Shown piece after piece: positions 42,415 through 50,733 of a DNA stretch of 52,337 bases (its first letter is position 1; each line of letters opens with the position of its first letter). Under the pieces are notes generated by a model. That model made no database searches and was not told the origin of the DNA. It worked only from the letters and a program-made list of their open reading frames with translations. The translations under genes were made by a program, and so were the position numbers. The stretch is from contig NZ_FQVW01000020.1 in assembly GCF_900129485.1 (NCBI RefSeq), positions 1 to 52,337 on the forward strand, in the 5' to 3' direction. The DNA is from Ornithinibacillus halophilus (GTDB lineage: Bacteria > Bacillota > Bacilli > Bacillales > Amphibacillaceae).

Positions 42415-43124
42415 TTCAAATCAATATAAAATGTCTCTGGTCCTGTTGGGGTTAGGCTACCACCGAGTGGCTCTACACTTACTTTTACTAGTTTTAATTC
42501 TGTAATATCTCCCATTTTATAATAAACACGTGCTTTTCCATTACGTAACTGTAGAATGTCACCATTCCAATTATTGTTAGAGTGTACCAACCATAACTGA
42601 TAATCTTGTTGTTCTAGAGGGACAAGACCATCTACGAAAAGCATCATTTCATTAGTTACTTCATTTAACCATACGTCACTCTTTACATTTGAGTTGGTCG
42701 TGACAGGAAGAATATCTAAGCGGTTCGTATCAGGGTTTTCCAAAAATTCATGCTCAGGAATTGAATCATGTTGAGCAGTAATATATTGTGTGGTTGATTG
42801 ATTATTTGGTCCATCTTGAACGATTTGATAAAGTCCGATACTCATTAAGATTAGAGTAGCAGCTATTGCAGTTATGAATTTAGGCGTTTTCCATTTTCGA
42901 TATTTTGAATTCATTGCTTTTTCATCAATGGTTTGAAGGAGCTTTGCTTGAATAGCCGGTCTAGGTGCTTCATTTTGTTTCATGGATAGAGACTGCTCCC
43001 AGTAATCATATATTTGTTGACAAGCACTACATTGATTCAGATGTTGATTCATTTTTTCTACTTGTTCATCATTAAGATTTCCCATTATAAAATCAACAAT
43101 TGTCTCCTCTGAAAAATGCTTCAT
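42408..43124 (-). CDS. membrane anti-sigma factor with zinc finger and RskA-like domain
   Basis: The protein has 238 residues from ATG 43124. The N-terminal anti-sigma domain with zinc motif H-x3-C-x2-C (His28, Cys32, Cys35) binds an ECF sigma factor. One membrane helix lies at about 79-100. The extracellular RskA-like part ends in L-G-G-S-L-T-P-T-G-P-E-T. Such proteins hold the sigma factor until a signal releases it by proteolysis. A GTG at 43133 overlaps the sigma stop (GTGA), but the ATG is better placed after AGGGAG. It is transcribed with the sigma gene. Confidence 0.85.
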   Translation of the reverse strand: MKHFSEETIVDFIMGNLNDEQVEKMNQHLNQCSACQQIYDYWEQSLSMKQNEAPRPAIQAKLLQTIDEKAMNSKYRKWKTPKFITAIAATLILMSIGLYQIVQDGPNNQSTTQYITAQHDSIPEHEFLENPDTNRLDILPVTTNSNVKSDVWLNEVTNEMMLFVDGLVPLEQQDYQLWLVHSNNNWNGDILQLRNGKARVYYKMGDITELKLVKVSVEPLGGSLTPTGPETFYIDLNN

Positions 43125-43129
43125 CCTCT

Positions 43130-43699
43130 TCACTCCCTATCCATTTTTGCCCATTGTAGTAGTGTTTTTTGTTTACGTAAATTATTTAAACCATATCGAA
43201 TAGAAGACTTAATCGTTCCTAGTGGTTTATTGAAGTCTTCTGCCAATTCTCGCTGTGTTTTCCCCTCAAAATATACTGCATATATGATATCTCTTTGCTT
43301 CTCAGGTAATTGGTCTAATGCATTTAATAAAAGTTTGTTCTCAATTTGGTTTAAAACATGAATTTCTGTTTTAACGGCTTCTTCTGAATCTAGTTTTTCT
43401 AATTTCTGAACAAGAATCGGTCTTTTCTTTCTTAATCGATCAATACAACGACTCCTTGTTTTCACAGCAAGCCAAGCTTTAATACTTCCTTTTGATTGTT
43501 TATATTGATGTGGCTTCTCATAGATTTCAATAAAAATGTCATGACAAACATCTTCGGCTTCCGTTCTGTCACCTAATACTTGGATAGCAATAGTTAGAAT
43601 GAAAGAAATATGGTCCTGATAAAATTGATTAAATGCAGCCTGTGATTTTTTACCAATCAACTTTAACAATTCTATATCTCTACTTTGTTTGTCATCCAT
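43130..43699 (-). CDS. ECF-type RNA polymerase sigma factor
   Basis: This alternative sigma factor of 189 residues has region 2 with AEDVCHDIFIEIYEKP near 45 and AWLAVKTRSRCIDRLRKK near 72, and region 4 LPEKQRDIIYAVYFEGKTQR with the helix LAEDFNKPLGTIKSSIRYGL near 140. The partner anti-sigma gene follows directly. A housekeeping-like promoter (43747-43775) lies upstream on the reverse strand. The signals it answers are unknown, and I see no clear self-controlled ECF promoter in the 120-bp divergent gap. Confidence 0.9.
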   Translation of the reverse strand: MDDKQSRDIELLKLIGKKSQAAFNQFYQDHISFILTIAIQVLGDRTEAEDVCHDIFIEIYEKPHQYKQSKGSIKAWLAVKTRSRCIDRLRKKRPILVQKLEKLDSEEAVKTEIHVLNQIENKLLLNALDQLPEKQRDIIYAVYFEGKTQRELAEDFNKPLGTIKSSIRYGLNNLRKQKTLLQWAKMDRE

Positions 43700-43746
43700 T
43701 TTTCTCCCCCCTTTAAAAATTGAAGTTAGAAAATATTTCTAAAAAA

Positions 43747-43775
43747 ATTATAAAAAAACAAATCCATTTCTTCAA
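43747..43775 (-). promoter_or_regulatory. SigA-type promoter of the ECF sigma operon
   Basis: Reverse strand TTGAAG (43775-43770), 17-bp spacer, TATAAT (43752-43747). The divergent NEW3 gene starts at 43820, so the two promoters share a gap of about 120 bp. Confidence 0.65.
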
Positions 43776-43819
43776 TATTTTCGTATCATGTTTGATTATA
43801 AAAAAGGAGGATTTGTAAC

Positions 43820-44971
43820 ATGGTGAAAAAAGTGATTTCTTTATTACTAGTTTTGTTGATGGGGGGATTAACAGTAGGTACAGTAACATCTCACGCTGAT
43901 GTTACAGTGTATACTCCTTTAACAGGTTTATCTGTTACACCTGGGGAGGATATAGAATACAGTGTAGATGTAATTAATGATGGGAATGAGATAGAACATA
44001 TCACTTTTGATGTTGAAGGATTACCTGAGGATTGGGATTACTCAATTACAGCGAGTGGCTCTAGTGTTAGTCAACTTTCCATTCGACCTAATCGCGAAGA
44101 AGATATTCTTGTGGCAGTAACGGTACCACTTCAAGTAGAAAAAGGAACCTATGAATTTGATTTGATAGCAAATGGGAATGGTGATAATCGTGATGCGTTA
44201 CCAATTGTAGTGAATGTAACGGAAGAAGGAACTTTTAAAACGAATTTGACTGTTGAACAGCCAAACATGCAAGGACATGCAGATTCTACATTCAGATACA
44301 GCACAACATTAAAAAATCAGACGGCAGAACAGCAGCATTATTCACTTATATCTCAGGAACCACAAGGATGGAATGTTCAATTTAAAGCAGATAGTAAAGG
44401 AGTTACTTCTGTTACTTTAGAGCCAAGTGAAGAAAAAACAGTGGAAGTAGTCGTTACCCCTGCAGAAAATGCAACAGCCGACTCGTATACAATACCAATT
44501 CAGGCATCAGCTGGGGCAACATCCAGTGAAATAGAATTAGAAGCTGTAATAACTGGTGAATATGGGGTGAATTTAACAACTCCTGATGGAAAGTTAAGTG
44601 AGGACATTACAGCTGGTAGAGATCGTAAAATTGAGTTAGTTGTAGAGAATACAGGGACCGTAGATCTTACGGATATTCAATTAAATTCATCTACGCCACC
44701 TCGATGGGAGGCAACATTTGATAACGATACGATTCCTACACTAGAAGCAGGACAATCGACAACTGTTACAGCTACTTTAACAGCACCAGATGATGCGATT
44801 GCTGGTGATTATGTTACAACATTTCGCGTAGAAACAGCTGAGGCATCATCAGAAGCTAACTTCCGGATGTCTGTGAAAACATCGACCACTTGGGGATTTG
44901 TTGGTGTTGCAATTATTTTAATAGTAATCGGTGGACTTTACTATATCTTTAGAAAATATGGGAGGAGATAA
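43820..44971 (+). CDS. secreted, membrane-anchored NEW3-domain protein
   Basis: This 383-residue protein has an N-terminal signal peptide (cleaved near residue 27, after S-H-A), then about three beta-sandwich repeats. NEW3/alpha-galactosidase-associated elements such as YTPLTGLSVTPGEDIEYSVD-type openings and G-L-P-E-D-W-D appear near 30-80, 140-190 and 270-320. A C-terminal membrane helix (about 357-377) is followed by R-K-Y-G-R-R. It would display repeats outside the cell. It leads an operon with an ABC ATPase (4 bp later) and permease and may be the extracellular part of that complex. GGAGG precedes ATG 43820. Exact function unknown. Confidence 0.8.
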   Translation: MVKKVISLLLVLLMGGLTVGTVTSHADVTVYTPLTGLSVTPGEDIEYSVDVINDGNEIEHITFDVEGLPEDWDYSITASGSSVSQLSIRPNREEDILVAVTVPLQVEKGTYEFDLIANGNGDNRDALPIVVNVTEEGTFKTNLTVEQPNMQGHADSTFRYSTTLKNQTAEQQHYSLISQEPQGWNVQFKADSKGVTSVTLEPSEEKTVEVVVTPAENATADSYTIPIQASAGATSSEIELEAVITGEYGVNLTTPDGKLSEDITAGRDRKIELVVENTGTVDLTDIQLNSSTPPRWEATFDNDTIPTLEAGQSTTVTATLTAPDDAIAGDYVTTFRVETAEASSEANFRMSVKTSTTWGFVGVAIILIVIGGLYYIFRKYGRR

Positions 44972-44974
44972 TCC

Positions 44975-45931
44975 GTGAGTGAGGCAATTATTAACATAAA
45001 AAACCTGACAAAAATTTATGATGACGTGCCTGCCGTCGAACAATTATCTCTTTCTATTAACAAAGGAGAAATCTTTGGATTACTAGGTCCAAATGGAGCC
45101 GGTAAATCGACTACTATTTTTATGTTACTCGGTTTAACCGAACCGACAAGTGGTAGCATCAAAGTTTGTGGCATAGATTCAACAAAAAGTCCTTTAGGTG
45201 TTAAACAACGAGTAGGGTATTTACCGGATGATTTAGGATTCTATCAAAATATGACAGGTCTTGAAAATTTACTCTATACGGCTCAGTTAAATGGAATATC
45301 TAGAGAAGTGGCAGAAAAGAGAGCACACCATTTACTAAATCAAGTTGGATTAGAAGATGCTATTCACAAAAAGACTGGTAAATATTCTAGAGGGATGAAG
45401 CAACGATTAGGACTAGCTGATGTTCTAATCAAAGAACCCGAAGTAATTATTTTGGATGAACCAACATTAGGAATTGATCCCAAAGGTGTACGAGAATTAC
45501 TTCATCTCATTAAAAAACTAAATCAAGAGAAAAACCTTACTGTCTTACTCTCCTCTCATCATTTACATCAAGTGCAACAAGTATGTGATCGAGTAGGAAT
45601 ATTTGTTAAAGGTAAATTGCTTGCAAAAGGAACATTGAACGAACTTGCATTACAGTTATTTGGTAATGATAATTATGTAGTGCATGTAGAAGCAAACCCA
45701 ATAACAGAACGATTGCTGAATGAAATAAAAGAACTTCCAGAAGTGACGTATGTAAATCAAATAACAGCCACGTCCATTGATGTTTTTTGCAAGAAGGATA
45801 TTACACCAACGATTGCTAAGAAGTTCATGGATGATGAAATAGAATTATCGAATATTAGCAAGAAAAACTATGGATTGGATGAAATTTACCATCGCTATTT
45901 TGAAGGGCGTGAGTCAAATGAAACTGCCTAA
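44975..45931 (+). CDS. ABC transporter ATP-binding subunit
   Basis: This ATPase of 318 residues has Walker A GPNGAGKST near 40, Q-loop VGYLPDDLGFYQNM near 83, signature YSRGMKQRLGLAD near 138 and Walker B VIILDEPTLGIDP near 158, then the H-loop SSHHL. The last 85 residues form the C-terminal domain typical of exporter ATPases (drug/Na+ type). It starts with GTG 44975, directly after the NEW3 protein gene. It overlaps the permease gene by 14 bp. Confidence 0.9.
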   Translation: MSEAIINIKNLTKIYDDVPAVEQLSLSINKGEIFGLLGPNGAGKSTTIFMLLGLTEPTSGSIKVCGIDSTKSPLGVKQRVGYLPDDLGFYQNMTGLENLLYTAQLNGISREVAEKRAHHLLNQVGLEDAIHKKTGKYSRGMKQRLGLADVLIKEPEVIILDEPTLGIDPKGVRELLHLIKKLNQEKNLTVLLSSHHLHQVQQVCDRVGIFVKGKLLAKGTLNELALQLFGNDNYVVHVEANPITERLLNEIKELPEVTYVNQITATSIDVFCKKDITPTIAKKFMDDEIELSNISKKNYGLDEIYHRYFEGRESNETA

Positions 45932-46940
45932 TCTAAATAAAATAATGGAAAGATTTCAATCTACCGAAAAGAAAGAGAGTAATCCATCCGTTTTTTGGTC
46001 GATTGTTCGAAAGGAATTTACTGATTATCTAACAAGTTGGCGAATTATAATTTTATTACTAATCATTGTGTTAACTTGTGTTGGTTCCTTATATACGGTG
46101 ATAGTTACTATTAAAGAGGCATTAGATGCTACAGAACAAGCGAAAGAAATTGCAAAAGACTCCCATCTTTTCTTAAAGTTATTTACATCATCTGATGGCT
46201 CATTGCCACCATTTATTACGTTTGTAACGTTTCTTGGTCCATTATTAGGAATTGCTCTTGGATTTGATGCAATCAATTCTGAACGAAATAAAGGAACATT
46301 AACAAGATTAATGGCACAACCAATCCCTAGAGATTATGTTATTAATGCAAAATTTGTTGCTGCCTTACTCATTAACGTTGTTCTTTTCTTTTCATTAGGG
46401 TTTTTGGTAATGGCATTTGGCATATTACTTCTAGGATTGCCTATTACTTTTGAAGAGTTTATCCGTATCATCTGTTTCTTATCTTTATGTATTGTATATA
46501 TAGCATTCTGGTTAAATTTAGGCATTCTGTTTTCTGTCCGTTTCAAGCAAGCAGCGACATCAGCACTTGCAGGAATTGCTGTTTGGATTTTCTTCAGTAT
46601 CTTTTACAATATGATTATTGATTTTATAAGTAAAAGCTATTTAGAAGCTGTAACGAGTGCAGAAGAAATGGTTAACCGGCAAGGAGTGCTATTAAATTTA
46701 ATGCGGTTATCGCCGAATTATTTATTCTCAGAATCTACAACAACCTTACTTTCGCCTGAAATTAGGAGTTTAGGGCCTTTAACGATGGAACAAACGGTAG
46801 GTGCTTTAGCTGGACCACTACCATTAGGTCAAAGTATATTATTGATTTGGCCTCAATTAACTGGAATGATTGCTGCAACATTAATTTGTTTTGCAATATC
46901 GTATATTTTATTTATGCGCCAAGAGATACGTACAAATTAG
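45918..46940 (+). CDS. ABC-2 type transporter permease
   Basis: This 340-residue membrane protein has the ABC-2 layout. One helix lies near residue 35-60, followed by an extracellular loop, then a group of five helices from about 95 to 335, with LARLMAQPIPRDYVINAKF-type (here TRLMAQPIPRDYVINAKF) at the coupling region. The ATG at 45918, after AAGGGCGTG, overlaps the end of the ATPase gene. A longer frame from 45870 is less likely. It completes a NEW3-ATPase-permease operon standing divergent from an ECF sigma pair, which suggests an envelope-related export or stress function. Substrate unknown. Confidence 0.82.
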   Translation: MKLPNLNKIMERFQSTEKKESNPSVFWSIVRKEFTDYLTSWRIIILLLIIVLTCVGSLYTVIVTIKEALDATEQAKEIAKDSHLFLKLFTSSDGSLPPFITFVTFLGPLLGIALGFDAINSERNKGTLTRLMAQPIPRDYVINAKFVAALLINVVLFFSLGFLVMAFGILLLGLPITFEEFIRIICFLSLCIVYIAFWLNLGILFSVRFKQAATSALAGIAVWIFFSIFYNMIIDFISKSYLEAVTSAEEMVNRQGVLLNLMRLSPNYLFSESTTTLLSPEIRSLGPLTMEQTVGALAGPLPLGQSILLIWPQLTGMIAATLICFAISYILFMRQEIRTN

Positions 46941-47019
46941 AAGTGAGTACCCTTTTAATAGAATTTGTTCGGATTTTTTGAAGTTACGAGCAATTCTTAG
47001 TCGTGGTGTTAATTCGACC

Positions 47020-47192
47020 GCTACGGAAAATACACTTCGCTTTCACTTCCAGCACAAGTGCGACATCTGTTCAAGTTTCCTTCGGTCACTTTCACAGTGT
47101 CTTCTTTGCCGCGGGCGGCTGGTAGCATAATCATCGCACGAAGGAAATTGGTCTTCATTTCTGAGGAGTCTTCGTGTATTTCTTACGCTAGT
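47020..47192. repeat. decayed reversed copy of the GC-rich Bacillaceae repeat
   Basis: Left end GCTACGGAAAATACACTTCG and right end GGAGTCTTCGTGTATTTCTT match, in reverse orientation, the ends of the repeat at 24125-24240. The inner CCGCGGGCGGCTGG block is also kept. About 60 bp of extra sequence lie inside it. Both sides have many point changes. No gene is present between 46941 and 47705. Confidence 0.7.
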
Positions 47193-47239
47193 AAGTATTC
47201 TTAGACAATAAGAATTATGGTTCTACTGCAATATCACTA

Positions 47240-47530
47240 GTTGAGTGGAGCAGAGGGCAGTCGACTCCTTGAAAATGCAATTACATGTGCATTTTCTGCG
47301 TGCGATGCATCGCTACCACAGTTTTCCTTGGGACTGCGATTACTCGCCCCACCGAAAACATTTGTCCTGAGGGAATAGCACGGTCCGAAGACCCCCAAGA
47401 GATATACCTGCGTCTACTAGAAATTCTAAGAAGTCAATTCCTCGGTACAAGGCAACAAAGAAGTTTATTCAAGTAGTCGCCTGGCTGAGTCCATGCCCGC
47501 AGAAAGCGACTGTCCGCAGTGTAAATCAAC
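47240..47530. repeat. second type of GC-rich intergenic repeat, degenerate
   Basis: Starts GTTGAGTGGAGCAGAGGGCA with GTCGACTCC, and ends GCCCGCAGAAAGCGACTGTC then CGCAGTGTAAATCAAC. This is a form I know from halotolerant bacilli with the layout 'GAGTGGAG..CGACTCC' to 'GCCCGC.GAAAGCGA.TG.CCGCAG.G.AAATCAAC'. A hairpin, GAAAATGCA/TGCATTTTC (about 47271-47297), sits in it. GC content is higher than around it. Non-coding. Confidence 0.6.
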
Positions 47531-47654
47531 AAAGCAGTTACATCAGATTGAATAATTCATTGAAAATTAGACTTCCCTAAAGACTAACATTCTAACTACC
47601 TTCATGGTAATTGTTCGAATTATAGAGGTTAAGTAATGTCACAGCCCTTTATGT

Positions 47655-47676
47655 TTAATCGGACTTTTTCAGCAGC
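47655..47676. repeat. 22-bp motif, inverted copy at 52298-52319
   Basis: The 22 bases from 47655 to 47676 (ending GGACTTTTTCAGCAGC) are an exact reverse complement of 52298-52319. Outside these limits the two sites differ at once. The motif looks like the end of an insertion sequence, but no transposase is in between. Confidence 0.7.
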
Positions 47677-47705
47677 TTCATCTTTATGGCTGTTTTTCTA
47701 ATTTA

Positions 47706-48572
47706 CTATTTGGCCGGTTCAATATGAATATGAGTATAGGTTATATCGTGCTCATCGGCTAACATTCGTTCGATATTGACTGTAATATCATGACTTTCTT
47801 GTACGGTTAATTTTGGATCTACCAAGATGATAATATCAATAAAAGGCTGGTTCCCATGGATCCTTCCCTTAATATCTTTCACCTTTATCACTTGTGGCTC
47901 TTTTTTTACGGTTTCTCTAACTTCTTCGATTTTCTCAATGTCAAACCCATCCGTTAATGTATGGGATGATTCTCTAAATATATTCCATGCTGTTTTACAA
48001 ATTAAGAAACCTACTACAAGACCTGCTAATGGATCTAACCATAAGAGGCCGAATTGTGCACCGACAATACCTATAAAAGCACCTATACTTACCAATGCAT
48101 CTGTTCGATTGTCTTGAGCAGCTGCATAAATAGCACTACTATTTATTTTTCGAGACAACTTGAGATTATATCGATAGACAATCAACATCACTAAAGCAGC
48201 ACCTAAAGCAGTCCAAGCTGTTAGCATTTCTGGTTGAGTTGCTTCATTGTTCATAATTTGTTTGAACGTACCAATTATGACTTGTATACCGACTGTAATC
48301 ATAATAAAAGATGCCAGCAACGAAGCAATTGTTTCTGCCCGGTAATGCCCATAATGGTGATTCTTGTCTGGTGGTTTTCTAGATATTTTTAAACCAATTA
48401 AAATCGCAATCGATGCGATGACGTCTGTTGAATTATTTAACCCATCTGCTCGCAATGCTTCAGAGGAACCTATGTAAGCTACGATTAATTTAACTACGGA
48501 TAAAACGAGATAAGCAAAAATGCTTAACCAAGCGCCTTTTTCTCCTTGTTTAAGATTATCAGAGTGATTCAT
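47706..48572 (-). CDS. mneS: cation diffusion facilitator, MneS-like manganese exporter
   Basis: This six-helix efflux protein of 288 residues has the CDF layout with a C-terminal cytoplasmic metal-binding domain (about 205-288). In helix 2 the metal site is ADGLNNSTDVIAS: Asn replaces the His found in zinc carriers, a feature of manganese-type members. Helix 5 has AAAQDNRTDALVS with two Asp. The chain closely follows what I recall of B. subtilis YeaB/MneS. It probably exports Mn2+ or a similar ion. GGAGG precedes ATG 48572. Single gene on the reverse strand beside the repeat graveyard. Confidence 0.8.
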   Translation of the reverse strand: MNHSDNLKQGEKGAWLSIFAYLVLSVVKLIVAYIGSSEALRADGLNNSTDVIASIAILIGLKISRKPPDKNHHYGHYRAETIASLLASFIMITVGIQVIIGTFKQIMNNEATQPEMLTAWTALGAALVMLIVYRYNLKLSRKINSSAIYAAAQDNRTDALVSIGAFIGIVGAQFGLLWLDPLAGLVVGFLICKTAWNIFRESSHTLTDGFDIEKIEEVRETVKKEPQVIKVKDIKGRIHGNQPFIDIIILVDPKLTVQESHDITVNIERMLADEHDITYTHIHIEPAK

Positions 48573-48789
48573 TTACTTGGCCTCCATCAAAAACTTCATC
48601 ATATATGCGTATAACAGTCTACCAAAGTAGTATTGCCTTAGTCTAGAGAAACATTCAAGCGTATATAAACATCAATTTCCCAATCCAAAGAATGTTTCGC
48701 TTAGTAAAAGTTCATTTTTCTAATTTTATCATTGCAATTATTCTTAAAATTTAGGATAATAGAGTAAAGGAGCAAAGGGGCGTTGAGCC

Positions 48790-49023
48790 ATGAAAAAAGA
48801 AAAAGTGGTATATCGCTATTTTCCTTATAGTGGTAAGGTCCTTCAAGCAAGAAGAGAAATTCCGTTTGAAATGAGATTAACAGCACAAATGGTATTAGAT
48901 GAATTGTGTTTTAATTGGAACAAGAAACAGTTGGAAGCGGAACTGAATAGCTCCATTGATAAAGGAAACAAGGAAAAGTTTAAAGAATTAAGTGAAGCAT
49001 ATATGGATTATATATGGGAATGA
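48790..49023 (+). CDS. IDEAL-domain small protein
   Basis: This 77-residue soluble protein has a C-terminal IDEAL-type helix pair, VLDELCFNWNKKQLEAELNS and D-K-G-N-K-E-K-F-K-E-L-S-E-A-Y (about 36-74). The first 35 residues are basic with RYFPYSGKVLQARREIPFE. Members of this small domain family include ComK-related regulators (YpbR/MecA-like contexts), but the general role is unknown. GGGGCGTTGAGCC precedes the ATG with weak ribosome-site complementarity. It has a terminator behind it and stands alone. Confidence 0.75.
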   Translation: MKKEKVVYRYFPYSGKVLQARREIPFEMRLTAQMVLDELCFNWNKKQLEAELNSSIDKGNKEKFKELSEAYMDYIWE

Positions 49024-49051
49024 ATGAGACCTTATAGCATGAGTTCTTAAC

Positions 49052-49084
49052 TAGCCTTACCCAAGTATGGTGAGGCTATTTTAT
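49052..49084 (+). terminator. intrinsic terminator of the IDEAL-protein gene
   Basis: TAGCCTTACC (49052-49061) pairs with GGTGAGGCTA (49069-49078), one wobble, then TTTTATT. Confidence 0.85.
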
Positions 49085-49121
49085 TGAAATAAAATAAGTG
49101 TAATAAATGTAGGAGGTTACT

Positions 49122-50582
49122 ATGGACCAAAACGAAGCAATTAGACATCGACAAAATAAAATACTATTCTTCATACTACTTTTTTCATTGTTCTTAGGTC
49201 TTGGTGCTGAGATTGTTGTAGGTGCTCCCTTAATAAATAAACTTACACTTGGTGGCGGTGGAGCATTAGCCGTATTAATCATTGGGCTTTTTTATTATAA
49301 AAAAATATATAGTAAGGTCATCCCTTATATAGCGATTAGTAGTTTAGCTGGAATTGCATTCGTAATAATTGTTAGTTCAGATTATGTTACGAATATGTTA
49401 TTTGTGTTTTATGTACTTGCTGTCGCAGCGATTGCTATTTCAAGAGCAGTATTAGTAACTGGTGGAGTATTAGGATTAAGTTTGTTAACTTTCTTTGTCA
49501 TAGAAAAAGGACCACAATTAGGCTTTGATACACGCGCAACGGCGATAACGATTGTATTCTTTATTTTAATATTCCTTGTATTATTTACTCAAGTTAAAGT
49601 TGCACGCGATTTATTAACAGATTTACAATTAACTCTTAAAGAAAGTAACCAACAGTCAAAAATACAAAAAGAGCAATCAGAGCTGATTAAGACTGGTGCA
49701 TTCAATGTCAGAGAGCAGATGAATATCATTGAACAAGATAGTAATTCCAATACACAAGTTATGAATGAGATGCGTGAAGGATTCCAAGAAATAACACAAG
49801 CAAGTCAAACGCAATCAGAAGCGGCAGCAACCATCTCCGATTCAACGAATAAGACAACCCAATTATTAGATCAAATGATTGAATCTTTTTCAAAAACGAC
49901 ACAAGATGGAGAAGAATTAATTAGCTTGTCTACAACAGGAAAGCAATCCATGGAAAAACTTTCTGACACGATTAATGGCTTCCAACAATCTTTCCATAAA
50001 TTAACCGACAATATGGAGAATTTGGTACATAAAATTCATGAGAACAATACGTTTGCAACGAAAATCCAAGAAATTGCTGAACAAACGAATTTGTTAGCTT
50101 TAAACGCTAGTATTGAAGCAGCTCGTGCTGGTGAATCCGGCAAAGGTTTCGCAGTTGTAGCAGGTGAAGTACGTAAATTAGCTGAAGTATCCCAGCAAAC
50201 TGCTAAGCAAATTAGTGAAAACCTATCCATGGTTGAATATGAAGCAAAAATGGCTCAAGAAGAGGTCAATCACAATAAAGTACAAATACAGACGAGTGAA
50301 GAACATACAATAGAAGCAAAAGACAACTTTGAAAAAATACTTAATCAAGTAACGCAGTTCATCAATTATTTACAGTATTTAAATAACCAGGCAGGAGAGA
50401 TTCAGCAATCATCGGAATCCATTGACAACTCAATCGATCATCTAGCTTCAATCATTGAGGAAACAACAGCTACTATAGAGGAATTAGAGGCGATGGTAGA
50501 CGAACAAGTTAATCGAACTGTCAGTTTAGCAAATGCTATTGAAAAAACAAATCAAACGGCAGCAACATTAGAAAAATCATAA
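49122..50582 (+). CDS. methyl-accepting chemotaxis protein without extracellular ligand domain
   Basis: This chemoreceptor has 486 residues. The N-terminal part (about 17-160) is a bundle of about six hydrophobic helices with very short loops, so there is no classic periplasmic sensor domain. The rest (about 190-480) is the coiled-coil signalling domain with the highly conserved hairpin tip [20 protein letters not shown] near 325 that binds CheA/CheW. No HAMP domain is clear. It may sense membrane state, membrane-soluble compounds or energy level. AGGAGG precedes ATG 49122. Gene stands alone with a terminator behind. Confidence 0.88.
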   Translation: MDQNEAIRHRQNKILFFILLFSLFLGLGAEIVVGAPLINKLTLGGGGALAVLIIGLFYYKKIYSKVIPYIAISSLAGIAFVIIVSSDYVTNMLFVFYVLAVAAIAISRAVLVTGGVLGLSLLTFFVIEKGPQLGFDTRATAITIVFFILIFLVLFTQVKVARDLLTDLQLTLKESNQQSKIQKEQSELIKTGAFNVREQMNIIEQDSNSNTQVMNEMREGFQEITQASQTQSEAAATISDSTNKTTQLLDQMIESFSKTTQDGEELISLSTTGKQSMEKLSDTINGFQQSFHKLTDNMENLVHKIHENNTFATKIQEIAEQTNLLALNASIEAARAGESGKGFAVVAGEVRKLAEVSQQTAKQISENLSMVEYEAKMAQEEVNHNKVQIQTSEEHTIEAKDNFEKILNQVTQFINYLQYLNNQAGEIQQSSESIDNSIDHLASIIEETTATIEELEAMVDEQVNRTVSLANAIEKTNQTAATLEKS

Positions 50583-50632
50583 ACTATTGTTCAGATTACA
50601 TCACATCACTGAAATTCATACTGAACTTTTAA

Positions 50633-50670
50633 CAAAACGAGGTTTTCACTTATTAGACCTCGTTTTTTGT
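50633..50670 (+). terminator. intrinsic terminator of the chemoreceptor gene
   Basis: AAAACGAGGT (50634-50643) pairs with ACCTCGTTTT (50657-50666), then T and GTTT. Confidence 0.88.
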
Positions 50671-50733
50671 TTACAAAATCTTAACGCTACACTTAACAAA
50701 ATTATGGTATGTTTTGGTAAAGGGGGCTTATTA

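Noticed and set aside
47285-47476. 63-codon frame in the repeat graveyard
   Set aside because: It lies fully in degenerate repeat DNA, has no ribosome site and Cys/Arg-rich text without family likeness.
50587-50733. Long N-terminal extension of the MFS protein
   Set aside because: It would cross the terminator hairpin at 50633-50670 and ignore the strong ribosome site before 50734.
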